A stretch of DNA of 64,000 bases. Source: CAWHXG01 sp963833235 (GTDB taxonomy: Bacteria; Pseudomonadota; Alphaproteobacteria; Rhodobacterales; Rhodobacteraceae). Below the pieces are notes generated by a model. It was not told where the DNA came from and did no database searches. It worked only from the letters and a program-made list of their open reading frames with translations. The translations under genes and the position numbers were made by a program. Each line of letters opens with the position of its first letter. The stretch's first letter is position 1. The stretch covers positions 310,001 to 374,000 of the forward strand of contig CAWHXG010000001.1 in NCBI GenBank assembly GCA_963833235.1, read 5' to 3'. This document shows positions 1 through 8,233 of this stretch, piece by piece.

Positions 1-492
1 CACGCGCCCCTCGCCCTCGAGCCTGTCCAGCACCGCGGCATCTGCGGCATAATTGCCGTCGTGATGCGCCACAGGCAGGGTCAGCGCCGCGCCGGGCGCG
101 ACCCCCGCCATCCAGGCGCCGGCGCCCTCGCCCGCCAGCAGCCGCACCTGGCGGCAGACGAACTTCAGCCCGGCATTGCGCATCAGGGCACCCGGAAGCA
201 GGCCCATCTCGCAGAGAACCTGAAAGCCGTTGCAGATGCCCAGGACAGGCCCGCCGCGCCTCGCGAAGGCGGCGACGGCGGCGCAGACCGGCGACCGGGC
301 CGCGATGGCGCCGCAGCGCAGGTAATCGCCATAGCTGAAGCCGCCCGGCAGGCCCACCAGATCCGTACCCGCAGGCAGCGATGTCTCGCGGTGCCAGACC
401 ATCGCCGGCGCGGTGCCGGTGACCAGCCGAAGGGCCGCCGCAAGGTCGCGGTCGCAGTTCGAGCCGGGAAAGACGACAACCGCCGCCCGCAT
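1..492 (-). CDS. purQ: Phosphoribosylformylglycinamidine synthase subunit PurQ (partial, 3' end off window)
   Basis: This is the glutaminase subunit of FGAM synthase, which releases ammonia from glutamine for step four of de novo purine synthesis. The 164 visible codons have no stop, so the C-terminus lies beyond base 1. The protein starts MRAAVVVFPGSNCDRD, has the PurQ-type GLPGGFSYGDYLRCGA stretch and the class I amidotransferase nucleophile elbow in VLGICNGFQVL. The ATG overlaps the purS stop codon (TGATG), so the two are translationally coupled, as usual in organisms with the split PurS/PurQ/PurL enzyme. purL presumably follows outside the window. Identification is secure. Confidence 0.95.
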   Translation of the reverse strand, partial: MRAAVVVFPGSNCDRDLAAALRLVTGTAPAMVWHRETSLPAGTDLVGLPGGFSYGDYLRCGAIAARSPVCAAVAAFARRGGPVLGICNGFQVLCEMGLLPGALMRNAGLKFVCRQVRLLAGEGAGAWMAGVAPGAALTLPVAHHDGNYAADAAVLDRLEGEGRV

Positions 493-731
493 CAGTCCAC
501 CTCGATGCGGTAGCTCTCGATCACCGTGTTGGCCAGAAGCGCCTCGCACATGCGCGCCACCTCGGCCTCGGCCGCGCCGGGATCGTCGCCCGCCAGATCC
601 AGCTCTATCACCTTGCCCTGCCGCACGCCCTCGACGCCGGCAAAGCCGAGCGAGCCGAGCGCGTGGCGCACCGCCTCGCCCTGCGGATCGAGCACCCCCT
701 TCTTCAGCATGACGTGCACGCGCGCCTTCAT
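492..731 (-). CDS. purS: Phosphoribosylformylglycinamidine synthase subunit PurS
   Basis: This 79-residue protein is the small subunit that bridges PurQ and PurL in the three-part FGAM synthase. It begins MKARVHVMLKKGVLDPQGEA and contains the typical VRQGKVIELDLAGDD stretch; its length is normal for the family. It sits 19 bp downstream of purC and overlaps the purQ start by one base, so purC-purS-purQ reads as one operon on the minus strand. Nothing is unusual. Confidence 0.95.
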   Translation of the reverse strand: MKARVHVMLKKGVLDPQGEAVRHALGSLGFAGVEGVRQGKVIELDLAGDDPGAAEAEVARMCEALLANTVIESYRIEVD

Positions 732-750
732 GGCCTCACGCCTCCGGTGC

Positions 751-1512
751 TCAGTTGATCAGGGTCGGCTTGGCCATCGGGGTCGCGGTCTTCGGCATGA
801 CGCCGAGCCGCTTCGCGACCTCGGTATAGGCATCGGCAAGGTTGCCCAGATCGTGGCGGAACACGTCCTTGTCGAGCTTCTCGCCGGATTTCATGTCCCA
901 CAGGCGGCAGCTGTCGGGGCTGATCTCGTCGGCCACGATCAGGCGCTGGTAATCGTTCTCCCAGATCCGCCCGATCTCGATCTTGAAGTCGATCAGCTGG
1001 ATGCCGACCGCCATGAAGACCCCGGTGAGGAAATCGTTCACCCGCAGCGCCAGCGCCACCATGTCGTCCAAGTCCTGCTGACTGGCCCAGCCGAAGGCGA
1101 TCGCGTGTTCCTCGGTGACCAGCGGGTCGCCCAGCTTGTCGTCCTTGTAGTAGAACTCCACAATTGGCCGGGGCAGCGCCGAGCCTTCTTCTAGGCCGAA
1201 GCGCTTGCTCATGGAGCCCGCCGCGCGGTTCCGCACGACGACCTCCAGCGGAATGATCTCGACCGAGCGGATCAGCTGCTCGCGCATGTTGATGCGGCGG
1301 ATGAAATGGGTCGGCACCCCGACCGCGCCCAGCCCGTCCATGAAGAACTCCGACAGGCGGTTGTTCAGCACGCCCTTGCCGTCGATCACCTCATGCTTCT
1401 GGGCGTTGTAGGCGGTTGCGTCGTCCTTGAAATACTGCACCAAGGTGCCGGGCTCCGGGCCTTCGTAGAGGATTTTCGCCTTGCCTTCGTAGACCTTCTT
1501 GCGGCGTGCCAT
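751..1512 (-). CDS. purC: SAICAR synthetase (phosphoribosylaminoimidazole-succinocarboxamide synthase)
   Basis: This enzyme joins aspartate to CAIR in an ATP-dependent step of purine synthesis. The 253-residue protein starts MARRKKVYEGKAKILYEG. It carries the first family signature around residues 84-100 (IIPLEVVVRNRAAGS) and the second around 171-181 (IQLIDFKIEIG), followed by ADEISPDSCRLW. The open frame continues upstream, but the ATG at 1512 gives the family's usual N-terminus. It leads the purC-purS-purQ operon. The divergent ATPase-inhibitor gene begins about 190 bp away, so the gap probably holds promoters for both. Confidence 0.97.
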   Translation of the reverse strand: MARRKKVYEGKAKILYEGPEPGTLVQYFKDDATAYNAQKHEVIDGKGVLNNRLSEFFMDGLGAVGVPTHFIRRINMREQLIRSVEIIPLEVVVRNRAAGSMSKRFGLEEGSALPRPIVEFYYKDDKLGDPLVTEEHAIAFGWASQQDLDDMVALALRVNDFLTGVFMAVGIQLIDFKIEIGRIWENDYQRLIVADEISPDSCRLWDMKSGEKLDKDVFRHDLGNLADAYTEVAKRLGVMPKTATPMAKPTLIN

Positions 1513-1703
1513 GGAGACTCCATCAAACGGCGCGCCAGGGTCTGACGCGCCTCTCGTCCATCGCGCGTATAAGCGAAGCCCGCCCTTCCCGCAAGAACGG
1601 CCAGGGGAAGCCGCGCCCGCCGAGCATGGCGGGGGCCGCCCTTGCATGGGGGGCGCAGAGACCACATAACCCTCATGCCCCCCGCCGCAAAGGAGCCAGG
1701 CCC

Positions 1704-2018
1704 GTGAACAGCTTCAAGGATCGCGAAAACGCGTTCGAGAACAAGTATGCCCATGACGAGGAGATGCAGTTCAAGGCCATCGCGCGGCGCAACCGCCTGC
1801 TCGGCCTCTGGGCGGCAGAGCTGATGGGCCGCAGCGGAGACGACGCGGCGGCCTATGCCAAAGAGGTGATAAAGGCCGATTTCGAGGAGGCCGGGCACGA
1901 CGACGTGGTGCGCAAGGTCGCCGGAGACCTTGGCGACAAGGCCGACGAGGCGACCATCCGCGCGAAGATGGCAGAGTATCTCATCGTGGCCAAGGCGCAG
2001 CTCGCCGAAGGCAGCTGA
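1704..2018 (+). CDS. F1-ATPase inhibitor zeta subunit (DUF1476 family)
   Basis: The 104-residue protein matches the DUF1476 family, known from Paracoccus as the zeta subunit that binds F1-ATPase and blocks ATP hydrolysis. It begins MNSFKDRENAFENKYAHDEE, the N-terminal inhibitory segment, followed by QFKAIARRNRLLGLWAAEL and a helical C-terminal half rich in acidic and basic residues. The start is a GTG at 1704, preceded by AAAGGAG nine bases upstream. The longer reading frame upstream lacks family similarity. It is divergent from purC. This family is largely confined to alphaproteobacteria and supports the taxonomic assignment. Confidence 0.92.
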   Translation: MNSFKDRENAFENKYAHDEEMQFKAIARRNRLLGLWAAELMGRSGDDAAAYAKEVIKADFEEAGHDDVVRKVAGDLGDKADEATIRAKMAEYLIVAKAQLAEGS

Positions 2019-2022
2019 CGCA

Positions 2023-2108
2023 CGGGGCCGCGGCAGCTTGCCCGGCCTGATCCGCTGATCGTGTCGCACTGGCCGTCTCGCTCGGGGCGGCGGCAGCTTG
2101 CCCGGCCT
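2023..2108. repeat. 26-bp direct repeat, two copies 60 bp apart
   Basis: The sequence cggggc-N-gcggcagcttgcccggcct occurs at 2023-2048 and again at 2083-2108. The two copies differ at one base and are offset by exactly 60 bp. The last 18 bases (CGGCAGCTTGCCCGGCCT) are identical. The pair lies between the zeta gene and bmt and is followed by a short AT-rich stretch (about 2108-2140). It may be a local duplication or paired regulator sites; no known operator is recognised. Confidence 0.7.
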
Positions 2109-2199
2109 CATGATCATTATGACCATTATGAATTTGCGTCATGTCGGCATGGGTGGCATGGCGGCGGCCTGACCCGTGCTACCAGCAAGGCCCGCCGCC

Positions 2200-3214
2200 A
2201 TGACCGATACCCTCAGCGCCCTGATGGCCGATCGCGACTGGATCCTCGCCGACGGGGCCACCGGCACGAACCTCTTCAACATGGGCCTGGCTTCGGGCGA
2301 GGCCCCGGAGCTGTGGAACGAGACGGCGCCGCAGAAGGTGCGCGCGCTCCATCGCGGCGCGGTGGAGTCCGGAAGCGATCTGTTCCTCACCAACTCCTTC
2401 GGCGGCACCGCGGCGCGGCTGAAGCTGCACGATGCCGCAGGGCGCGTGCACGAACTTTCACGGCTGGCCGCCCTGCTGGGCCGCGAGGTGGCCGATGCCG
2501 CCGGGCGGCCCGTGGCGGTGGCCGGCTGCATCGGCCCCACGGGCGAGATCATGGCCCCCATGGGCACCCTCACCCACGCCATCGCCGTCGAGATGTTCCA
2601 CGAGCAGGCCGAGGGCCTGAAGGCCGGCGGCGCCGATATCCTGTGGGTCGAGACGATCAGCGCGCCCGAAGAGTTCCGCGCGGCGGCCGAGGCCGCATCG
2701 CTGGCGGGAATGGCCTGGTGCGGCACGATGAGCTTCGACACCGCGGGGCGCACGATGATGGGCATGACCTCCGCCGATATGGTGGCGCTCGTCGGCAAGC
2801 TGCCGCATCCGCCGCTGGCCTTCGGCGCCAATTGCGGCGTGGGTGCCTCGGACCTGCTGCGCACGGTGCTGGGCATGGCGGAGGCCGGGGCCGCGCTGCC
2901 CCTCGTCGCGAAAGGCAATGCCGGGATACCGAAATACGTCGACGGGCACATCCACTACGACGGCACGCCCGAGCTGATGGCCGACTACGCCGTGCTCTCA
3001 CGCGACTGCGGCGCCACGATCATCGGCGGCTGCTGCGGCACCACGCCCGAAGCATCTGCGCCACATGCGGGACGCGCTGGAAACCCGCGCCCCTGGCCCG
3101 CGCCCGGCGCTCGAGGCGATAGAGGCGCGCCTCGGCGGCTTCTCCTCCGCCCATGACGGCACCGGCGATACCAGCGCCCAGCCCGCCCGCCGCCGCACGC
3201 GGCGCCGTGGCTAG
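2200..3214 (+). CDS. bmt: Betaine--homocysteine S-methyltransferase-like protein (Bmt), frameshifted near the C-terminus
   Basis: This is a zinc-dependent Pfam S-methyl_trans enzyme that transfers a methyl group to homocysteine, probably from glycine betaine or a related donor. DGATGTNL lies at residues 18-25, and the predicted zinc ligands are Cys212 (FGANCGVG) and Cys278/Cys279 (GGCCGTTPE). A one-base excess near 3052 shifts the frame just after GGCCGTTPE. As written, the frame ends at 3156 with an unrelated tail. Removing one base restores HLRHMRDALETR and a basic tail ending at the TAG at 3212-3214. The catalytic core is intact either way. The cognate corrinoid protein follows, suggesting that the methyl group may pass through cobalamin. 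Confidence 0.85.
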
Positions 3215-3354
3215 GCCAGCCGTCCTCCCGGAGGGCGAGGTCGGTCCGCGCGCCGGCGATGTCGCAATCCGGCCAGTGCGGCGGGGCCCACCTGTCAGAC
3301 TGGCCAGCGGCGCACCGCCGGCCACCGACGGCACAATCTGCACGAGGCGACAAC

Positions 3355-4056
3355 ATGGCTGACGACGAAGAGATCATCCTGGCCGACCTGCCCGACGACG
3401 AGCTGGTGCAGCAGATGTTCGACGATCTCTACGACGGTCTCCGCGAGGAGATCGAGGAATCCGTGACGCTCCTCCTCCAGCGGGGCTGGACGCCCTACCG
3501 CATCCTGACCGAGGCGCTGGTGGGCGGCATGACGATCGTTGGCAACGACTTCCGCGACGGGATCCTCTTCGTCCCAGAGGTGCTTCTGGCCGCCAACGCG
3601 ATGAAGGGCGGCATGGCGATCCTGAAGCCGCTGCTGGTGGAAACCGGCGCGCCGCGGATGGGCAAGATGGTGATCGGCACCGTCAAGGGCGACATCCACG
3701 ACATCGGCAAGAACCTCGTGAGCATGATGATGGAGGGCGCGGGCTTCGAGGTCGTGGACCTCGGCATCAACAACCCCGCCGACAAGTATCTCGACGCACT
3801 GGTCGCCGAAGAGGCCGACATCCTCGGCATGTCGGCCCTGCTGACCACCACGATGCCCTACATGAAGGTCGTGATCGACCAGCTGAAGGAGAGGGGCATG
3901 CGCGACGATTACGTGGTGCTGGTCGGCGGCGCGCCCCTGAACGAAGAGTTCGGGCGGGCCATCGGCGCCGATGCCTATTGCCGCGATGCGGCCATCGCGG
4001 TGGAGACGGCCAAGGCCTACATGGCGCGCAAGCACAACCAGCTGGCGGCGGGTTGA
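3355..4056 (+). CDS. Methyltransferase cognate corrinoid protein (B12-binding)
   Basis: This 233-residue protein carries methyl groups on a cobalamin cofactor between methyltransferase partners. The N-terminal helical cap domain (about residues 10-95) is followed by a Rossmann-like B12 domain with GDIHDIGKN at residues 112-120, where His115 is the lower axial cobalt ligand. SALLTTTM (about 160-167) and GGAPLNEEF (191-199) complete the B12 fold. The ATG at 3355 gives the family N-terminus; upstream codons of the long frame look non-coding. It lies 140 bp behind bmt. MtbC/MtgC/MttC-type proteins are the closest families; the specific methyl donor cannot be read from sequence. Confidence 0.93.
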   Translation: MADDEEIILADLPDDELVQQMFDDLYDGLREEIEESVTLLLQRGWTPYRILTEALVGGMTIVGNDFRDGILFVPEVLLAANAMKGGMAILKPLLVETGAPRMGKMVIGTVKGDIHDIGKNLVSMMMEGAGFEVVDLGINNPADKYLDALVAEEADILGMSALLTTTMPYMKVVIDQLKERGMRDDYVVLVGGAPLNEEFGRAIGADAYCRDAAIAVETAKAYMARKHNQLAAG

Positions 4057-4063
4057 CCGGGGG

Positions 4064-4675
4064 GTGGAGCTGTACATCGCCAAGGGAACGGTCGGGATCG
4101 CCGTCCATATCGCGCTGGAAGAGATCGGCGCGTCCTACACGCCGGTCTGGGTGGACTTCGCCGCCGGAGAGCAACGCGAGACGGGGTATCTGGCAGTCAA
4201 TCCCAAGGGGCGCGTCCCGGCCTTGCAGACCGACCGGGGCATTCTCACCGAAACCGCGGCGATCCTCGATTACCTCGGCGCCACCTTCCCGGAGGCCGGG
4301 CTGATTCCTTCCGACCCCTGGGAGGCGGCGCGGATGCGCGAGATGTTCCTGTATCTGGCGGCCACGGTGCATGTGTCCCATGCCCACAAGACCCGCGGCG
4401 CGCGCTGGTCCGATGACGCGGCAAGCTGGCCCTCCATGCGCGCGAAGGTCGCCCAGAACATGGCCGAGGGCATGGCCGACATCGAAGGCCGGTTCCGGTC
4501 CGGCCCCTGGGTGCTGGGCGAAACCTATTCCGCGGCGGACCCGTATCTCTACACCGTCGCCCGCTGGGCCCCCTACGACGGCGTGCCGCTCGACCCCTAT
4601 CCCCGGCTTTCCGAGCATCAGGAAAGGATGATGGAACGTCCGGCGGTGAAATCCGCCATGGCGCATCATATGTAA
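4064..4675 (+). CDS. Glutathione S-transferase family protein
   Basis: The protein has the two-domain GST layout: a thioredoxin-like N-terminal domain with the cis-proline segment PKGRVPAL and the glutathione-contacting TETAAILDYL, then an all-helical C-terminal domain ending in PRLSEHQERMMERPAV. The start taken is GTG at 4064, seven bases after the corrinoid gene stop; the following residues ELYIAKG match the first GST strand. At 203 residues it is normal length. Its tight position behind the corrinoid protein suggests co-transcription. The substrate is unknown, and no link between GST and methyl transfer is established. Confidence 0.85.
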   Translation: MELYIAKGTVGIAVHIALEEIGASYTPVWVDFAAGEQRETGYLAVNPKGRVPALQTDRGILTETAAILDYLGATFPEAGLIPSDPWEAARMREMFLYLAATVHVSHAHKTRGARWSDDAASWPSMRAKVAQNMAEGMADIEGRFRSGPWVLGETYSAADPYLYTVARWAPYDGVPLDPYPRLSEHQERMMERPAVKSAMAHHM

Positions 4676-4700
4676 GGCAGGACCCATGCAGGAGACAGCC

Positions 4701-4919
4701 ATGCCTCTATCCCGCCTCGTCCTCATCGTGATGATCGTGCTCTGCGCCGCGGGCCTGACCGTATTCCTCGTCGCGTTCGTGACCGCCGGCGTGCAGATGC
4801 CCGGCTTCGCCGCCCTCGTCGCGATCCCGTTCCTATTGGGGGCCTACGTGGTCTGGCGGGTCATCGCAGATCGGCTCGGCAATGCCGACGACGACCGCTA
4901 CGAGAAGACGCCGAAATGA
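4701..4919 (+). CDS. Small two-segment membrane protein, unknown function
   Basis: This 72-residue protein begins MPLSRLVLIVMIVLCAAGL and has two hydrophobic segments (about residues 4-29 and 34-54) followed by a charged tail with acidic residues and a lysine end. An ATG at 4686 is possible, but CAGGAG lies six bases before the ATG at 4701, which is preferred. Its stop overlaps the start of the next gene (ATGA). I recognise no family. It may simply be an inner-membrane companion of the YbjQ-like protein. Confidence 0.6.
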   Translation: MPLSRLVLIVMIVLCAAGLTVFLVAFVTAGVQMPGFAALVAIPFLLGAYVVWRVIADRLGNADDDRYEKTPK

Positions 4920-5236
4920 GCCTGCTCGTCGTGACCACCGATGGCGTGCCGGGGCGGCAGGTGACCGGCGCGCTCGGGCTCGTGCGCGGCTCGACGGTGC
5001 GCTCCAAGCATGTGGGCGCCGATATCGTGGCGAGCCTGCGCAGCGTCGTCGGCGGCGAGCTCAGCGAGTACGCGCAGCTTCTGGCTGGCGCCCGCGAACA
5101 GGCGCTCGACCGGATGAAAGCCGAGGCCGCGAAGCTTGGCGCAGATGCCGTTGTGGCCGTCCGCTTCGAGACATCGACCATCCGCCAGGGCGCCAGCGAG
5201 GTGATCGCCTATGGCACCGCCGTCACCCTGGGCTGA
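4916..5236 (+). CDS. YbjQ/UPF0145 family protein
   Basis: The 106-residue protein matches the YbjQ (DUF74, putative heavy-metal-binding) family, which forms pentamers of unknown role. Typical features are the opening MSLLVVTTDGVPG, GLVRGSTVRSKHVGADI, the helix EQALDRMKAEAAKLGADAVV and the final strand VIAYGTAVTL. Length is standard. It overlaps the preceding membrane-protein gene by four bases and the following DUF1638 gene by 26 bases, so this set is probably one transcript. Confidence 0.85.
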   Translation: MSLLVVTTDGVPGRQVTGALGLVRGSTVRSKHVGADIVASLRSVVGGELSEYAQLLAGAREQALDRMKAEAAKLGADAVVAVRFETSTIRQGASEVIAYGTAVTLG

Positions 5237-5879
5237 CGCCTCACTGCCGGGCGATGCCGCGCTGGCGGCCGATGGCCTTGCCCCGCAGGGGGCCGGGCGG
5301 GTGCTTCTGATCGCCTGCGGCGCGCTGGCCCGCGAGATCCTGGCGCTGATCCGCCTCAACGGCTGGACGCATCTGGATCTGCATTGCCTTCCCGCGATCC
5401 TGCACAACACGCCCGATGCCATTCCGCCCGCCGTGGAGGCGGCGATTGCGAAGCATCGGGATTCATATCTGCAGATATACGTCATCTATGCCGATTGCGG
5501 CACCGGCGGCGACCTTGCCCGGCTGTGCCATCGGCTTGGCGTGGGCATGGTGGCGGGGCCGCATTGCTATGCCTTCTACGAAGGGCTCGAGGCCTTTGCC
5601 GCCCATGAAGACGAGATCGACGCCTTCTACCTGACCGATTTCCTGGCCCGCCAGTTCGACGCCTTCGTGTGGGAACCGCTGGGCCTCGATCGCCACCCTT
5701 CCCTTCGGGACCTCTATTTCGGTAACTACCGCAAGCTGGTCTACCTCGCCCAGACGGACGATCCTGCGCTCGACACGCGTGCCCGGGACTGTGCCGCGCG
5801 GCTGGGGCTGGACTATTCCCGCCGGCTCACCGGCTACGGCGACCTTGCGCCAGCCCTGGCGAGGACCGCGGGCAGCTAG
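5211..5879 (+). CDS. DUF1638 domain-containing protein
   Basis: The 222-residue protein belongs to DUF1638, a family of unknown function often found near corrinoid methyltransferase genes in methanogens and alphaproteobacteria. Family features are LIACGALAREILAL (about residues 33-46), the LHCLPAILHNTPDAIP segment (57-72) and YADCGTGGDL, with conserved Cys and His residues suited to metal or cofactor binding. The ATG at 5211 lies inside the end of the YbjQ-like gene; later starts are possible. Its stop overlaps the sufE stop tail to tail. Association with bmt and the corrinoid protein here fits a role in corrinoid methyl transfer, but this is inference. Confidence 0.8.
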   Translation: MAPPSPWADASLPGDAALAADGLAPQGAGRVLLIACGALAREILALIRLNGWTHLDLHCLPAILHNTPDAIPPAVEAAIAKHRDSYLQIYVIYADCGTGGDLARLCHRLGVGMVAGPHCYAFYEGLEAFAAHEDEIDAFYLTDFLARQFDAFVWEPLGLDRHPSLRDLYFGNYRKLVYLAQTDDPALDTRARDCAARLGLDYSRRLTGYGDLAPALARTAGS

Positions 5880-6304
5880 GCTGCGGCGGTGCTCGAAGCG
5901 ACGCCCCTGATCCGCTCGACCATCGCGCGCAGCCCGTTGGAGCGCTGGGCAGAAAGGTGGTCGTTCAGCCCCAGCCGGCCCAGTTCTGCCGCTGCGTCGA
6001 CCTCGATCACCTCCGCAACCGGCCGGCCCGCATAAAGCGCATGGAGCACCGCGATCAGACCGCGCACGATCATTGCATCGCTGTCGCCCTGGAAGTCGAA
6101 CCGCGCCTGCGGCCCCGACCCCTCGACCACGGGGCGCAGCCAGACCTGGCTGGCGCAGCCATCGACCTTGGTGGCCGGCATCCGGAACGCGTCGTCCAGC
6201 GGCGGCATCGCCCGGCCCATGTCGATCACGTGCCGGTAGCGGTCTTCCCAGTCGTCGAGGAAAGCGAAGGTCTCGGCGACCTCGTCGAATTCGGCCTTGG
6301 CCAT
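5876..6304 (-). CDS. sufE: SufE family sulfur acceptor / cysteine desulfuration protein
   Basis: SufE takes persulfide sulfur from the SufS desulfurase for Fe-S cluster assembly. The 142-residue protein has the family core TKVDGCASQVWL, with the sulfur-accepting Cys in VDGCASQ, and the downstream segment LNDHLSAQRSNGLRAMVERI. The ATG at 6304 gives MAKAEFDEVAETFAFLDDW, the expected N-terminus. It runs opposite to its neighbours and ends tail to tail with the DUF1638 gene, overlapping by four bases. No suf operon is adjacent. Confidence 0.9.
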   Translation of the reverse strand: MAKAEFDEVAETFAFLDDWEDRYRHVIDMGRAMPPLDDAFRMPATKVDGCASQVWLRPVVEGSGPQARFDFQGDSDAMIVRGLIAVLHALYAGRPVAEVIEVDAAAELGRLGLNDHLSAQRSNGLRAMVERIRGVASSTAAA

Positions 6305-6456
6305 GAAGCGTCCTGCGGATGAGGTGCGGGAAGCCTGAGGTATGGCGCCGGGGCAGCGGCGTCCAGCCCCCCGCCCGCGGGCGCGGCGACTTTCCAAGGC
6401 CCAGCCGATGGGCTAGCACAAGGCAGGCACGCCCCGAACCCCGGAGACCCGTCACC

Positions 6457-6927
6457 ATGCGCCATCTCGTTGCTCCGCTGCTGGTGGCGCTGCTCATCGG
6501 GCCGGGATGCTCGGGGATCACCGAAGGCCGCGCCAATCCCGCCAACTGGTTCGGCGGCCAGCCGACGCGCAGCATCGAGCCGGACGGCGGCTATCCGGTG
6601 CTGCAGACAGATGCGCGCCAGCTGATCGACCAGGTGACCGGGCTGACGGTGGAACCCACCCCGGGCGGCGTGATCGTGCGGGCGGAAGGGCTGGCCCCGA
6701 CCCAGGGCTACTGGTCGCCCGGCCTCGTGCGGGTCGACGGCGGCGACGGAACCGCGCCGGTCCTGGCCTACGAATTCCGCGTGCTGCCGCCGGTTGCCGC
6801 CACGACGGTCGGCTCCGCCCGTTCACGCACGATCCGCGCCGGCGATTTCGTCAGCGAGATCGAGTTGTCGGGCGTGCGGCAGATCACGGTCGCGGGGCGG
6901 CAGGCGAGCCGCAGCATCCGGCGCTGA
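6457..6927 (+). CDS. Exported hypothetical protein, possible lipoprotein
   Basis: The 156-residue protein starts MRHLVAPLLVALLIGPGCSG, a hydrophobic export signal with a cysteine at position 18. The preceding residues (IGPG) are a poor lipobox, so lipidation is uncertain. The mature part is rich in beta-type sequence and contains GYWSPGLVRVDG and ELSGVRQITVAGR, with no recognised domain. GGAG sits upstream of the ATG at 6457. It is convergent with rnd. A conserved Rhodobacterales cell-envelope protein is my best guess. Confidence 0.65.
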   Translation: MRHLVAPLLVALLIGPGCSGITEGRANPANWFGGQPTRSIEPDGGYPVLQTDARQLIDQVTGLTVEPTPGGVIVRAEGLAPTQGYWSPGLVRVDGGDGTAPVLAYEFRVLPPVAATTVGSARSRTIRAGDFVSEIELSGVRQITVAGRQASRSIRR

Positions 6928-6954
6928 GGCGCGGCCGACCGGCGCCGGGCAGGT

Positions 6955-8142
6955 TCAGGGCGGCGTGGCCCCGCCCGCCTCCTCGTTCAGCTCGATGATC
7001 CGAACGGTCGCCCCGCGCGCGGCGAGGCCGATCTTGCCCTCGCAGAGCCGCAGCGCGTCGTTGCCGAAGACCTTGGCGCGCCATCCGCGCAGGGCCGGGC
7101 CGTCGCGCAGGCCGCCGGCGATGGCGTCGAGCTCGGCCGAGGTCGCCACCAGCTTCACCGCGACGCCCGCCTCTTCGGCCTTGGCCTTCAGCAGCACCCG
7201 CAGCAAATCGGCCAGCGCGGGATTGACCTGCAGCCGGTCGCGCTCGTTCTCGACCTTCGGAACCTCGCTGGCCGGAAGGTTCAACCCGTCCCGCACCGCC
7301 TTCAGGATGCCCTCGGCGATGTCGCCCTTGCGCGCCTCGCGCAGCACCAGCCGCGAGTTGGAAAGGTCCGCCACGCTGCCCGGCTTGGTCGAGGCCAGTT
7401 CCAGCAGGGCATCGTCCTTCAAAACCCGGTTGCGCGGGATGTCACGGGTCTGGGCGTAGGTCTCGCGGAAGGCGGCCAGCGTCTTGACCAGCGCCATGAA
7501 GCGGCCGGACTGGGTGCGGGTCTTGATCCGGCGCCAGGCCTCGGCTGGCTCCACATTGTAGGTCTCGGGCGAGGTCAGAACCTCCAGTTCCTCCTCCACC
7601 CAGGCCACGCGCCCGGCCTGCTCCAGCTGCGCGGAGAGGTGTTCGTAGATGTCGCGCAGATGTGTCACGTCCCCGAGGGCATAGGTTTTCTGCGCGTCGC
7701 TCAGCGGCCGGCGGCTCCAGTCGGTGAAGCGCGACGACTTGTCGAGCGGGGCGTTGCAGATCCGCTTGACCAGCGTCTCGTAGCCCACCTGCTCGCCGAA
7801 GCCGCAGACCATCGCCGCGACTTGGGTATCGAAGAGCGGCGTGGGAAACACCTTGCCGTCGAACCAGAAGATCTCCAGATCCTGGCGCGCGGCGTGGAAC
7901 ACCTTGACCACGTTCCGGTCGCGGAAGAGATCGTAGAGCGGCTCCAGCGAAAGCTCTCCGGCCAGCGGGTCGACCAGCACGGCGGCGTCCTCGGCCTCGC
8001 CGGGATAGGCCATCTGGATCAGGCACAGGCGGGAGTAGTAGGTGCGCTCGCGCAGGAATTCCGTGTCGAGCGTGACATAGGGATGGCGGCGTGCGGCGGC
8101 ACAGAACTGCGCCAGGTCTTCGGTGGTGGTGATCGTTCTCAT
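6955..8142 (-). CDS. rnd: Ribonuclease D
   Basis: RNase D is a 3'-5' exoribonuclease that trims tRNA precursors. The 395-residue protein has the DEDD exonuclease motifs: D26-T-E28 in LDTEFLRERTYYS, HAARQDLEIF at about 83-92, and Exo III with Tyr154 and Asp158 in YALGDVTHLRDIY. An HRDC-type helical domain follows at about residues 205-285. The ATG at 8142 gives MRTITTTEDLAQF; the upstream in-frame extension is not family-like. The gene stands between the exported protein and purN and is probably monocistronic. Confidence 0.95.
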   Translation of the reverse strand: MRTITTTEDLAQFCAAARRHPYVTLDTEFLRERTYYSRLCLIQMAYPGEAEDAAVLVDPLAGELSLEPLYDLFRDRNVVKVFHAARQDLEIFWFDGKVFPTPLFDTQVAAMVCGFGEQVGYETLVKRICNAPLDKSSRFTDWSRRPLSDAQKTYALGDVTHLRDIYEHLSAQLEQAGRVAWVEEELEVLTSPETYNVEPAEAWRRIKTRTQSGRFMALVKTLAAFRETYAQTRDIPRNRVLKDDALLELASTKPGSVADLSNSRLVLREARKGDIAEGILKAVRDGLNLPASEVPKVENERDRLQVNPALADLLRVLLKAKAEEAGVAVKLVATSAELDAIAGGLRDGPALRGWRAKVFGNDALRLCEGKIGLAARGATVRIIELNEEAGGATPP

Positions 8143-8233
8143 CCGCGGGTCATGACCTTCCACACCATCGGAACCTGGCCAAGCGGCCTTTCCACATGAC
8201 TATTCCCCTCCGGCGCCGAAAGAAAGGCGGCAG

